DNA from: Streptomyces sp. NBC_00258
Lineage (GTDB): Bacteria; Actinomycetota; Actinomycetes; Streptomycetales; Streptomycetaceae
Reading direction: 5' to 3'
Length of the DNA stretch: 64,000 nt
Assembly (NCBI RefSeq): GCF_036182465.1
Contig: NZ_CP108081.1
Span: 8,246,001 to 8,310,000, forward strand
Positions 31,171-40,178 of the stretch are shown in pieces (the first letter of the stretch is position 1; each line of letters starts with the position of its first letter). Made by a program: the position numbers and the translations under genes. The notes beneath the pieces were generated by a model. It saw nothing but the letters and a program-made list of their open reading frames with translations, was not told where the DNA came from and did not search any database.

Positions 31171-31389
31171 GGTAGTTCAGGTCCTTCCGTCGCGAGTGGG
31201 GGCCGTCGTCGGATGGCCGCAGTATGCGTGACGGACGGGACGTGCGCCATGGCGCGTGATCCGAGGGGTGTACGAGTCGGGTGCGGGGCGTGGCGATCCT
31301 CCCTGGACCGCCCTCCACCAGCATGACCTTCGAGGCGTCCCGCCTCTTCAGGCCGGAGGCCCTCGTCGAGGTGGAGGTCGTCACAGCCG

Positions 31390-32007
31390 TCAGCCCTCGC
31401 TGTCCCCGGGGCGGGAGGAAGGGGAGTCGGGACCAGGGCTGCCCTCGCCCAGCAGCGTGAGGAAGTCCCGGAACGCCGCAGGCATGTCCACCGATTCCGG
31501 CGCGAGCAGCCACTGGTACTGCAGCCCGTCCATCACCGCGACGAGGAGGGGGGCGGCCCGCTCCGGCGTGAGCCCGCTCGGCAGCCGCTCCCCGTACTCG
31601 GCCCGCAGTATCTGCGCCATGTTCGCCCGCACCGTCCTGTACCGCTCGGTGAAGAACTCGCGGGCCGGGTGCCCCTCCGTGACGCTCTCGCCGAGCAGCG
31701 CCGAGAAGGTCTGCACGATGCCGGGCCGCATCGCGTTGTACTCGACCAGCTGGCCCAGCAGATCGAGCCGAAGCCCGGTGCCGGGCATCGCGTCCCACTG
31801 GTCGCGCTCCGCCATCACGGCGACGAGCAGCGCCTCCTTGGTGGGGAAGTGGTGCAGCAGCCCCTGCTGGGTGAGCCCGACCCGCTCCGCGACGGCGGCC
31901 AGACTCGCGCCCCGGTAACCGCGCTCGGCGATCACCTCCAACGTCGCCCGGAGGATCTCCGCGCGCCGCTCCACGCTCCTGGCCGACCGGGGGGCCTTGC
32001 TCGTCAT
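31390..32007 (-). CDS. TetR-family regulator, divergent from a GH3 glucosidase
   Basis: 205 residues starting MTSKAPRSARSVERRAEILR. HTH region ERVGLTQQGLLHHFPTKEAL follows the TetR pattern, and the effector domain continues to the end. It is divergent from the GH3 beta-glucosidase gene, with 131 bp between them that contains palindromic sites. The most likely role is repression of that gene in response to a sugar or glycoside, although TetR ligands cannot be predicted. Confidence 0.87.
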   Translation of the reverse strand: MTSKAPRSARSVERRAEILRATLEVIAERGYRGASLAAVAERVGLTQQGLLHHFPTKEALLVAVMAERDQWDAMPGTGLRLDLLGQLVEYNAMRPGIVQTFSALLGESVTEGHPAREFFTERYRTVRANMAQILRAEYGERLPSGLTPERAAPLLVAVMDGLQYQWLLAPESVDMPAAFRDFLTLLGEGSPGPDSPSSRPGDSEG

Positions 32008-32071
32008 GACGTCACCGTACGACATGGGCACGGACCCCGAGCGGTCGAAAGTAACGTACGAATAACGAAAC

Positions 32072-32089
32072 CTACCGATCTACAGGTAG
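32072..32089. promoter_or_regulatory. candidate TetR operator before the GH3 gene
   Basis: CTACCGATCTACAGGTAG: 5-bp arms CTACC and GGTAG with an 8-bp centre. It lies about 50 bp before the glucosidase ATG. Just upstream, CGAAAGTAACG and ATAACGAAAC form another pair of related half sites. Confidence 0.45.
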
Positions 32090-32138
32090 TGCGTGCAGGA
32101 TGGAGGGACGGTACGGACTTCGACGAGGAGGCACCGCC

Positions 32139-34586
32139 ATGGCGGGAACGCAGGGAACCCGGTCCACCCCGGCCGACCAGGCACGCGAGGCCGTGGTCGA
32201 GACCGCGCTCGCGAAACTCGACCTGGACGCGAAGACGCGGCTGCTCGCCGGACAGGACATGTGGTCCCTGCCCGCCCTCCCGGAGATCGGCCTGAAGTCG
32301 CTGGTCATGTCCGACGGTCCGATCGGTGTACGGGGCGTGCGCTGGACCGCCGACGACCCGTCCATCGCCCTGCCGTCCCCGACCGCGCTCGCCGCCACCT
32401 GGGACCCCGCCCTGGCCCGCCGCGCCGGCACCCTCCTCGCACAGGAGGCCCGCCGCAAGGGCGTCCACGTCCTGCTCGCCCCGACGGTCAACCTGCACCG
32501 CTCCCCGCTCGGCGGCCGCCACTTCGAGGCCTACAGCGAGGACCCGTATCTCACCGGGCGGATCGGCACCGGATACGTGACCGGTGTCCAGGAGGGCGGC
32601 GTCGGCACCACCGTCAAGCACTTCGTCGCCAACGACGCCGAGACCGACCGCTTCACCGTGAACAACGTGGTCTCCGAACGCGCCCTGCGCGAGCTCTACC
32701 TGGCCCCCTTCGAGGCGATCGTCGAGAACGCCCACCCCTGGGGCATCATGACCGCCTACAACTCGGTCAACGGCACGACGATGACCGAACACCGCTACCT
32801 GGTCAACGAGATCCTGCGCGGCGAGTGGGGCTTCGACGGCTTCAACGTCTCCGACTGGATGGCCGCCCGCTCGACCGTCGCCGACATCGAGGGCGGCCTG
32901 GACGTCGCGATGCCAGGCCCGACCACCGTGTACGGCGAGAAGCTCGCCGCCGCCGTCCGCGCCGGAGAGGTCGCGGAGGCCAAGGTCGACGAGGCCGTAC
33001 GCAACGTGCTGCGCCTGGCCGCCCGCGTGGGCATCCTGGACGGCGCCGAGCCGGTGGTCACCGAACTCCCGGAGGACGTCGACGGCGAGTCCCTGGCCCG
33101 CGAGATCGCCCGCCGCGCCTTCGTGCTCGTACGCAACGAAGGCGCCCTCCCGATCCCCGAGGGGCGGTCGATCGCCCTCATCGGCGCCGCCGCCCGCGAC
33201 GCCCGCGTCCTCGGCGGCGGCTCCGCCGTCGTCTTCCCCGCCCGGGTCGTCTCCCCTCTCGACGGCCTCACCGCCGCCCTGCCCGAGGGGGCGCTCACGT
33301 ACGCGGTCGGCGCCGACCCGAACGAGGAACCGGCCGCCGCCGACAAGGGGTTCGAGCTGCGCGCGGTCTGCCGCGACGCCGCCGGCACCGTCGTCGGCAC
33401 GGGCTCCGCGCCGAGCGGCCACCTCCAGTGGATGGGCGACGACCTGCCCGACGGCGTCACCCACGACACCCTCCACAGCGTCGAACTGACCGGCACCTTC
33501 ACCCCGCGCGAGAGCGGCCGCCACACCTTCGGAATCAAGGGACTCGGCGCCTTCACGCTCACGGTCGACGGCACGACGTACTTCGACGAGGACCAACGGG
33601 CCGAGAAGGACGACCCGTTCGTCACGTTCTTCGGCGCTCCGGTCGAGCACGCCACGGTGGACTTGACCGCCGGTGACACCTACGAGGTCTCACTGCGTCA
33701 CGTCGTCTCCGTTCCCGAGCACGTCCCCATGAAGGTCGTCGCCTTCACGCTCACCCACCGGGAGCCCCGGCGCGACCCCGACGAACTGATCGCCGAGGCC
33801 GTCGAGGCCGCCCGCGCCGCCGACACCGCGGTCGTCGTGGTCGCCACGACGGAACGCGTCGAGTCCGAGGGCTTCGACCGCAAGGACCTCCGACTCCCCG
33901 GCCGCCAGGACGAGTTGGTCCGGGCGGTCGCCGCGGCCAACCCCGACACCGTCGTGGTCGTCAACTCCGGCTCCCCGGTGGAACTCCCCTGGCGCGACGA
34001 CGTGTCCGCCGTACTCCTCAGCTGGTTCCCGGGCCAGGAGGGCGGCGCCGCCCTGGCCGACGTCCTCACCGGCACCCACGAGCCCGGCGGCCGCCTCCCC
34101 ACCACCTGGGGCTCCTTCACCGATGCCCCGGTCACCCAGGTCACCCCCACCGACGGCGAACTCCTCTACACCGAGGACGTGTTCATCGGCTACCGAGCCT
34201 GGGAGAAGGAGGGCCGCACCCCGACGTACCCCTTCGGCCACGGCCTCGGCTACACCGACTGGACGTACGACGAGATCGAGGTGACGGGCACGACGGTCAC
34301 GGTCCGCATCACCAACTCCGGCGCACGCAAGGGCCGCGAGACGGTCCAGATCTACGTGGCCCCCACCGAGCCGGACACCACCCGCCCGAGGCGTCGGCTG
34401 GCGGGCTTCGCGACGGTGGAGGCACTTCCAGGCGAGACAGCCACCGTCACCATCGAACTCCCAAGCCGGGCCTTCGAGATCTGGGACGAGAAGAGCAAGG
34501 CCTGGACCCCCGTGAAGGGCTCATACGAGATCGAGGCGTCCCACTCGCTCACTGACTGCAGGCTGAGGGCAACCGTCGCCCCATAG
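32139..34586 (+). CDS. beta-glucosidase, GH3 family, with PA14-like insert
   Basis: 815 residues, no signal peptide, so intracellular. GH3 barrel with KHFVANDAE, then SEDPYLTGRIG and the nucleophile Asp in GFNVSDWMAARST. An insert of about 130 residues (residues 395-530, with TFTPRESGRHTFGIKGLGAF and TVDGTTYFDE) looks like a PA14 carbohydrate-binding domain placed inside the second alpha/beta domain. The FGHGLGYTDW segment and a C-terminal fibronectin-III-like region follow. It cleaves terminal beta-glucosides such as cellobiose. It is controlled by the divergent TetR gene. The REP-like element begins at its stop codon. Confidence 0.92.
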   Translation: MAGTQGTRSTPADQAREAVVETALAKLDLDAKTRLLAGQDMWSLPALPEIGLKSLVMSDGPIGVRGVRWTADDPSIALPSPTALAATWDPALARRAGTLLAQEARRKGVHVLLAPTVNLHRSPLGGRHFEAYSEDPYLTGRIGTGYVTGVQEGGVGTTVKHFVANDAETDRFTVNNVVSERALRELYLAPFEAIVENAHPWGIMTAYNSVNGTTMTEHRYLVNEILRGEWGFDGFNVSDWMAARSTVADIEGGLDVAMPGPTTVYGEKLAAAVRAGEVAEAKVDEAVRNVLRLAARVGILDGAEPVVTELPEDVDGESLAREIARRAFVLVRNEGALPIPEGRSIALIGAAARDARVLGGGSAVVFPARVVSPLDGLTAALPEGALTYAVGADPNEEPAAADKGFELRAVCRDAAGTVVGTGSAPSGHLQWMGDDLPDGVTHDTLHSVELTGTFTPRESGRHTFGIKGLGAFTLTVDGTTYFDEDQRAEKDDPFVTFFGAPVEHATVDLTAGDTYEVSLRHVVSVPEHVPMKVVAFTLTHREPRRDPDELIAEAVEAARAADTAVVVVATTERVESEGFDRKDLRLPGRQDELVRAVAAANPDTVVVVNSGSPVELPWRDDVSAVLLSWFPGQEGGAALADVLTGTHEPGGRLPTTWGSFTDAPVTQVTPTDGELLYTEDVFIGYRAWEKEGRTPTYPFGHGLGYTDWTYDEIEVTGTTVTVRITNSGARKGRETVQIYVAPTEPDTTRPRRRLAGFATVEALPGETATVTIELPSRAFEIWDEKSKAWTPVKGSYEIEASHSLTDCRLRATVAP

Positions 34587-34612
34587 GGGCGCGGGGAACT
34601 GCGCGATCAGCC
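34586..34612 (-). repeat. GC-rich intergenic repeat at the GH3 stop codon
   Basis: The TAG stop is directly followed by GGGGCGCGGGGAACTGCGCG. It lies between the convergent GH3 and SGNH hydrolase genes. Confidence 0.75.
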
Positions 34613-34652
34613 ACAACGAACCCGCACGGTCCCCACAACGCCAGACCACCCC

Positions 34653-35567
34653 TCACGCCGGAGGCGTACGCGAAGTCACAGCCGCGTACGCCATCTCCGC
34701 AAGCCGGGCCTGCCCGTTCTTGCTGGGATGGAACCAGTCCCAGTGACTCAACTGCTTCGTGCCGAACCGGTACTCGAACACCGCCCCACCATCGAACCGG
34801 CACCGGTCGTCCTTCGCGCACACTTCCCGCAGCACCGAGTTGTACGACTCCACACGATCCTGCACGGTGTCCCGGCGCAACGTCGCGGCCGAGTCCAACG
34901 CGTCGGCGTCACCGAGCATCGACGGGCAGATACCGAGCTTCCAGATCTGCTTGCTCAGCTGGTTGGTCCGCCCCTCCGACCACAACCGCTTCAGATCGGG
35001 CACGCTGGACACGTACACCTGCGTCTTCGGCAGCGCCTCCCGCAGCGTGGTCAGCGCGTCCTGGAACTGGGAGCGGAACTCCGCCACCGAGGTCATCGCG
35101 GACACCGACGAGCGGCAGGCGTCGTTCGCGCCGGCCATGACCGTGACCAGCTCGGGCTTCTTCGTCGCGGCCTGCGCCATCTGGCCGGGCAGATCGGCCA
35201 TGCGGGAGCCGGTCTCCGCGTAGTTCCAGCTGCGCTGCGCGGCACCGGCCGCGCCGAGGAGACGTACCGCGAGGCTGTTCACCTTCGTGTCGGTGCCGGT
35301 CGCCCAGGAGACCTCCGGGCAGTCGGTCAGCACCGAGCAGGCGTCGAAGCCGCGGGTGATGGAGTCGCCGACCGCGGCCAGCGAACCCGGGCTGCTGTCC
35401 CAGGCGGGCGTGGGCTTGGGCGACGGTTTCGCGGCCCGCGCGGAGGTGCCCGATGGCCCGGGGGAGTTTCCGCCACTGGCGTCGCATCCGGCCAGTCCCG
35501 CGACACCCAGCAGGGCCGCCACCGCGGCCGCGGCGACACCCCGTGAACCGTGACCACGCTTCCGCAT
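34653..35567 (-). CDS. SGNH/GDSL hydrolase lipoprotein
   Basis: 304 residues from an ATG with GGGGAAC upstream. The lipoprotein signal ends in LAGC (Cys28). A Pro/Ser-rich linker (GPSGTSARAAKPSPKPTPA) follows. Catalytic blocks are AVGDSITRGFDA (Ser), MAGANDACRS (Asn) and HWDWFHPS (Asp and His). This is the SGNH esterase/lipase fold with an extra Cys pattern, anchored outside the cell. Substrate is not known; wall-linked acetyl groups are one possibility. It is divergent from the DUF3145 gene, 197 bp apart. Confidence 0.88.
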   Translation of the reverse strand: MRKRGHGSRGVAAAAVAALLGVAGLAGCDASGGNSPGPSGTSARAAKPSPKPTPAWDSSPGSLAAVGDSITRGFDACSVLTDCPEVSWATGTDTKVNSLAVRLLGAAGAAQRSWNYAETGSRMADLPGQMAQAATKKPELVTVMAGANDACRSSVSAMTSVAEFRSQFQDALTTLREALPKTQVYVSSVPDLKRLWSEGRTNQLSKQIWKLGICPSMLGDADALDSAATLRRDTVQDRVESYNSVLREVCAKDDRCRFDGGAVFEYRFGTKQLSHWDWFHPSKNGQARLAEMAYAAVTSRTPPA

Positions 35568-35764
35568 CCCCAGTTCCCCTCGCTCATCACGCAACGGCGG
35601 CCCGCCCAGGAGCGTCCCCCTGGGTGAAACCTCCGTGTTTCCGGGCGCTGGGACCGACGGTACGTCACACTCCTTGCGCCGCCGCACGGTAGCCTCGCCA
35701 CGTGGCTGCCCAGCCACTGACGTTCCGCCAAAGTACAAGATGCCCGCTCTGTCCGGAGGTCCCA

Positions 35765-36259
35765 GTGACGACACGTGGAGTTCTCTACGTGCACTCCGCG
35801 CCGCGTGCGCTGTGCCCGCACGTCGAATGGGCAGTCGCGGGTGTGCTCGGCACGCGAGTCAGCCTCGACTGGATCCGGCAGCCCGCGTCCCCCGGCACCT
35901 GGAGATCCGAGTTCTCCTGGAAGGGCGAGGTCGGCACGGCCTCCAAGCTCGCCTCGGCGCTGCGCGGCTGGCAGATGCTGCGCTTCGAGGTCACCGCCGA
36001 ACCGTGCGCCACCGCCGAGGGAGAGCGCTACAGCTGCACCCCTGAGCTGGGCATCTTCCACGCCGTGACGGGCATCCACGGCGACATCCTGATCCCCGAG
36101 GACCGCCTGCGCGCCGCCCTCTCCCGCTCCCAGCAGGGCGAGACGCAACTGGAGTCAGAACTCACCAAGCTCCTCGGCAAGCCCTGGGACGACGAACTGG
36201 AGCCCTTCCGCTACGCGGGCGAGGGTGCACCCGTCCGCTGGCTCCACCAGGTGGTCTGA
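35765..36259 (+). CDS. DUF3145 family protein
   Basis: 164 residues from GTG with GGAGG 5 nt before it (MTTRGVLYVHSAPRALCPHV). A whole-length match in layout to DUF3145: HSAPRALCPHVEWAVAGVLG, then LRGWQMLRFEVTAEP and PELGIFHAVTGIHGDILIPE. Conserved in Streptomyces beside the fatty-acid cluster, but no function is established. Convergent with fabF, separated by a repeat and a strong terminator. Confidence 0.85.
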   Translation: MTTRGVLYVHSAPRALCPHVEWAVAGVLGTRVSLDWIRQPASPGTWRSEFSWKGEVGTASKLASALRGWQMLRFEVTAEPCATAEGERYSCTPELGIFHAVTGIHGDILIPEDRLRAALSRSQQGETQLESELTKLLGKPWDDELEPFRYAGEGAPVRWLHQVV

Positions 36260-36294
36260 CGGCCAAGTCCCCTGCGGATGGGCGCGCGCCTCTT

Positions 36295-36325
36295 CAGGGG
36301 CGCGGGGAACGGCGCGACAAGCCCC
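36295..36325 (-). repeat. GC-rich intergenic repeat, degenerate copy
   Basis: AGGGGCGCGGGGAACGGCGC followed by GACAAGCCCCCACCGG, after the DUF3145 stop. Confidence 0.65.
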
Positions 36326-36359
36326 CACCGGCGGGCAGCCGACATTCAACGAACGACAA

Positions 36360-36394
36360 GTGGCCCGGGTTCCTCAAGGAGGAGCCCGGGCCAC
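36360..36394. terminator. strong bidirectional terminator between DUF3145 and fabF
   Basis: GTGGCCCGGG (36360-36369) pairs with CCCGGGCCAC (36385-36394). Inside it, TCCTC pairs with GAGGA across a 3-nt loop, and one T-G wobble joins the two parts, giving a 16-bp stem. Confidence 0.75.
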
Positions 36395-36421
36395 TCACCG
36401 TAAGCACAAAAACGGCTGAAA

Positions 36422-37693
36422 TCAGACCGTACGGAACGCCAGAACCACGTTGTGCCCACCAAAGCCGAACGAGTCGTTGAGCGCGGCGATCCGCCCCTCG
36501 ACGGGCAGCTTCCGAGCCTCACCACGAACGATGTCCGCGGTCGCCTCGGCCTCGGGGTCGAGGTTCTCGACATTGATGGTCGGCGGCGCGATCCGGTTGT
36601 AGAGCGCCAGCACCGTGGCCACGGACTCCACACCACCGGCCCCGCCGAGCAGATGCCCGGTCATGGACTTCGTACCGGAGACCGCGAAGTGGTCGGCGTC
36701 GTCGCCGAAGACCTTGCGCAGCGCCTTCAGCTCGGCCACGTCACCGGCCGGCGTGGAGGTCGCGTGCGCGTTGACGTGCACGATCTCCGCCGGGTTCAGG
36801 TCGGTGTTGTCGAGCAGGTTCTGCAGGGCGTGGGCGATGCCCCGCCCTTCGGGCTCCGGCTGCACGATGTCGTGGCCGTCGGCCGAGATGCCCTGGCCGA
36901 CCGCCTCCGCGTACACGCGGGCACCGCGCTTGGCGGCGTGCTCGGCCGACTCCAGGACGATGACGCCGGCGCCCTCGCCGAGAACGAAGCCGTCCCGGCC
37001 GAGGTCGTAGGGACGAGAGGCGCCCTGCGGGTCGTCGTTGTTCTTGGACATCGCCATCATGTTGCCGAAGGCGGCGATGGGCAGCGGGTGGATCGCCGCC
37101 TCCGTACCACCGGCGACGACGACGTCGGCGCGGCCGGTGCGGATCATCTCGATGGCGTAGCCGATGGCCTCGGCGCCCGACGCGCAGGCGGAGACCGGGG
37201 TGTGCACACCGGCGCGCGCGCCGACGAGCAGACCCACGTTGGCCGAGGGGCCGTTCGGCATCAGCATGGGGACGGTGTGCGGGGAGACGCGGCGTACGCC
37301 CTTCTCCTTCAGCACGTCGTACTGGTCGAGCAGGGTCGTGACGCCACCGATGCCGGAGGCGATGACCGCGCCCAGACGGTCGGGGTCGACCGCCGCGTCC
37401 TCGCCCGCCTTGTCGGTGTAACCGGCGTCCGCCCAGGCCTCCTTGGCCGCGATCAGCGCGAACTGCGCCGAGCGGTCGAGGCGGCGGGCCTGCGGGCGCG
37501 GAATGACCTCGCCCGGCTCCACGGCGATCTGCGCCGCGATACGGACCGCCTGGTCGGCGGCCCAGTCCTGCTCCAGAGGGCCGACACCGGAACGTCCGGC
37601 GACCAGGCCCTCCCAGGTCGAGGCTGCGTCGCCACCCAGCGGTGTGGTTGCGCCGATACCGGTGACGACCACGGTGCGATTGGTCGGGCTCAC
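36422..37693 (-). CDS. fabF: beta-ketoacyl-ACP synthase II
   Basis: 423 residues from a GTG start. Elongates acyl-ACP with malonyl-ACP in type II fatty-acid synthesis. The catalytic Cys is in PVSACASGAEAIGY, the two His in NAHATSTPAGD and KSMTGHLLGGAGG. Length and motifs fit FabF/KASII and not a polyketide synthase chain-length factor. Last gene of the fabD-fabH-acpP-fabF cluster; acpP is 86 bp upstream. It is followed by a strong terminator. Confidence 0.96.
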   Translation of the reverse strand: MSPTNRTVVVTGIGATTPLGGDAASTWEGLVAGRSGVGPLEQDWAADQAVRIAAQIAVEPGEVIPRPQARRLDRSAQFALIAAKEAWADAGYTDKAGEDAAVDPDRLGAVIASGIGGVTTLLDQYDVLKEKGVRRVSPHTVPMLMPNGPSANVGLLVGARAGVHTPVSACASGAEAIGYAIEMIRTGRADVVVAGGTEAAIHPLPIAAFGNMMAMSKNNDDPQGASRPYDLGRDGFVLGEGAGVIVLESAEHAAKRGARVYAEAVGQGISADGHDIVQPEPEGRGIAHALQNLLDNTDLNPAEIVHVNAHATSTPAGDVAELKALRKVFGDDADHFAVSGTKSMTGHLLGGAGGVESVATVLALYNRIAPPTINVENLDPEAEATADIVRGEARKLPVEGRIAALNDSFGFGGHNVVLAFRTV

Positions 37694-37779
37694 GGGAATT
37701 CTTTCTCCAACGGATACGAGGATTCAGCGGCGCCACCGCCGGGTGGCGGGGCTAGCAGCGTCCGGGGGTGAGGGTGGGC

Positions 37780-38028
37780 TCAGCCCTGGTGCTTGAGGAT
37801 GTACTCGGTCGCGTCGCCGACCGTCTTGAGGTTCTTGACGTCGTCGTCCGGGATCTTGACGTCGAAGCGCTCTTCGGCGGCGACGACGACCTCGACCATG
37901 GACAGCGAGTCGACGTCCAGGTCGTCGGTGAAGGACTTCTCCAGCTGGACGTCCTCGACCGGGATGCCGGCGATCTCGTTCACGATGTCGGCGAGACCGG
38001 CGACGATCTCTTCCTGAGTGGCGGCCAT
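37780..38028 (-). CDS. acpP: acyl carrier protein
   Basis: 82 residues. The phosphopantetheine attachment Ser41 lies in DLDVDSLSMVEVV. Acidic, helical, with EEIVAGLADIVNEIAGIP at the N terminus. This is the carrier of the housekeeping fatty-acid synthase. It is encoded between fabH and fabF, 71 bp after fabH. Confidence 0.97.
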   Translation of the reverse strand: MAATQEEIVAGLADIVNEIAGIPVEDVQLEKSFTDDLDVDSLSMVEVVVAAEERFDVKIPDDDVKNLKTVGDATEYILKHQG

Positions 38029-38099
38029 GTCAGGCGCTCCTTCTTGTGTATCCAGAGGGTGTGGCGGTACTCCCGCCCGGAAGGATCCGGGCGGTGTGC

Positions 38100-39131
38100 C
38101 TAGGGGAGGGTAACGACCGTCGCGGCGTATACGAGACCCGCCCCGAAGCCGATGACGAGCGCGGTGTCGCCGCTCTTCGCCTCGCCGGTCGCCAGGAGCC
38201 GCTCCATCGCGAGCGGAATCGAGGCGGCCGAGGTGTTACCGGTGGTGCGCACGTCACGGGCGACCGTGACGTGTTCCGGCAGCTTGAGAGTCTTCACCAT
38301 CGAGTCGATGATCCGCTCGTTGGCCTGGTGGGGAATGAAGACGTCCAAGTCGTCCGCAGTGAGTCCGGCGGCGTCCAGCGCCTCCTTGGCGACCTTCGCC
38401 ATCTCGAACACGGCCCAGCGGAACACCGCCTGGCCTTCCTGCGTGATCGCGGGAAACTTGATCTCGCCCTTGGAGTCCAGGGGCAGCTCGGACACGTCCC
38501 CGATCCGGAAACGGTCCCAGGGGATGGTCTGCTTGATCGTGTTGGACTTGTCGCCCTCGGAACCCCAGACGGTCGGGCCGATGTGCGGTTCCTGGGAGGG
38601 GCCCACGACGACCGCGCCCGCGCCGTCACCGAACAGGAAGGCCGTCGCGCGGTCCTCCAGGTCGGTCAGGTCGGAGAGCCGCTCGACGCCGATGACAAGT
38701 ACGTACTCGGCGGAACCTTCCACGACCATGCCCTTGGCGAGGGTCAGTCCGTAGCCGAAGCCGGCGCAGCCCGCCGAGATGTCGAAGGCCGCGGCCTTCG
38801 CCGTGCCGAGCTTGTCGGCGATCTCGGTGGCGACGGCAGGGGTCTGGCTGAAGTGCGAGACGGTCGAGACGACGACGGCGCCGATCTGCTCGGCGCTGAT
38901 CCCGGCGTCGGCGATCGCCTTGCCGGACGCCTCGATCGACATGGCGGCGACGGTCTCCTCGTCGTTCGCCCAGTGCCGGGTCTCGATGCCGGAGCGCGAG
39001 CGGATCCACTCGTCGGACGAGTCGATCGTCTCGAGGATCACCTCGTTCGGCACGACACGGACCGGGCGGTAGCCGCCGACACCGAGGATGCGCGCGTACG
39101 GGGCGCCCTTGCTGGGCTTGATCTTCGACAT
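38100..39131 (-). CDS. fabH: beta-ketoacyl-ACP synthase III
   Basis: 343 residues. Starts fatty-acid synthesis by condensing a short or branched acyl-CoA with malonyl-ACP. Catalytic Cys in FDISAGCAGFGYGL, His in FIPHQANERI, Asn in TTGNTSAASIP. In Streptomyces this enzyme accepts isobutyryl- and methylbutyryl-CoA, giving branched lipids (family knowledge). Encoded 22 bp after fabD. Confidence 0.96.
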   Translation of the reverse strand: MSKIKPSKGAPYARILGVGGYRPVRVVPNEVILETIDSSDEWIRSRSGIETRHWANDEETVAAMSIEASGKAIADAGISAEQIGAVVVSTVSHFSQTPAVATEIADKLGTAKAAAFDISAGCAGFGYGLTLAKGMVVEGSAEYVLVIGVERLSDLTDLEDRATAFLFGDGAGAVVVGPSQEPHIGPTVWGSEGDKSNTIKQTIPWDRFRIGDVSELPLDSKGEIKFPAITQEGQAVFRWAVFEMAKVAKEALDAAGLTADDLDVFIPHQANERIIDSMVKTLKLPEHVTVARDVRTTGNTSAASIPLAMERLLATGEAKSGDTALVIGFGAGLVYAATVVTLP

Positions 39132-39153
39132 GCTCTGTCGGCTCCTTACGCGC

Positions 39154-40095
39154 TCAGGCGGAGGCGTGCTCGGCGATGAGCTCGCGAGCCGCGTCCAGGT
39201 CGTCGGGTGTCTTCAGCGCCAGCGTCTTCACGCCGGGCAGCGCGCGCTTGGCGAGACCGGTCAGGGTGCCGCCGGGGCACACCTCGAGGAGCGCGGTCAC
39301 GCCGAGTTCCTTGAAGGTCTCCATGCACAGGTCCCAGCGGACCGGGTTGGCGACCTGGCCGACCAGCCGGGCCAGGACCTCCGAGCCGGCGTCGACGGCC
39401 TGCCCGTCCTTGTTGGACACGTACGTGAGCTTCGGGTCGGCAGGCGACAGCTCGGCCGCGGCGCGGGCGAGGGTGTCGACAGCCGGGGCCATGTGGTGCG
39501 TGTGGAACGCGCCCGCGACCTTGAGGGCCACCACGCGGCGTACGCCCTCGGGCTTGTCGGCCTCCAGGGCGGCCAGCTCCTCCAGCGTGCCGGCGGCCAC
39601 GACCTGGCCCGCGCCGTTCACGTTCGCCGGGGTCAGACCGAGCTTCTCCAGGTGCGGGATCGTCACTTCCGGGTCGCCGCCGAGCAGCGCCGACATTCCG
39701 GTGGCGGCGGCGGCGGTCGCCTCCGCCATGGCCAGCCCGCGGACGCGGACGAGGCGGACGGCGGCCTCGTCCGGGAGTACCCCGGCGAGCGCGGCGGCGG
39801 TCAGCTCGCCCACGCTGTGTCCGGCGACGGCGCCGACCTTGCGCGGCAGCTCGGCCGGGTCGTCGAAGAGTGTGTACGCGGAGGTCAGCCCGGCCGCGAC
39901 CAGCAGCGGCTGCGCCACCGCGGTGTCACGGATCTCCTCCGCGTCCCCCTCGGTGCCGTAACGGATCAGGTCGAGCTCCACGGCGTCGGACCACGCTTCA
40001 AGGGCACCGCGGACACCGGGGAGGTCGAGCCAGGGAGTCAGGAAGCCGGGCGTCTGGGCGCCCTGGCCGGGAGCGACGAGTACGAGCACTCTCAC
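39154..40095 (-). CDS. fabD: malonyl-CoA:ACP transacylase
   Basis: 313 residues from GTG. Transfers malonyl from CoA to ACP. Nucleophile Ser in GHSVGELTAAAL and the catalytic His in AFHTHHMAP; the APGQGAQTPGFL loop at the N terminus is typical. First enzyme gene of the cluster, 83 bp after fasR. In Streptomyces the same protein may also supply malonyl groups to polyketide synthases. Confidence 0.96.
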   Translation of the reverse strand: MRVLVLVAPGQGAQTPGFLTPWLDLPGVRGALEAWSDAVELDLIRYGTEGDAEEIRDTAVAQPLLVAAGLTSAYTLFDDPAELPRKVGAVAGHSVGELTAAALAGVLPDEAAVRLVRVRGLAMAEATAAAATGMSALLGGDPEVTIPHLEKLGLTPANVNGAGQVVAAGTLEELAALEADKPEGVRRVVALKVAGAFHTHHMAPAVDTLARAAAELSPADPKLTYVSNKDGQAVDAGSEVLARLVGQVANPVRWDLCMETFKELGVTALLEVCPGGTLTGLAKRALPGVKTLALKTPDDLDAARELIAEHASA

Positions 40096-40178
40096 ACTCT
40101 CTCTTGTGGACGGGCACGGCCGCCCGTGGGGACAGGGACGAAGAACAGGAGGGGGAATTGTAGGTCCCCGACAAAAGC

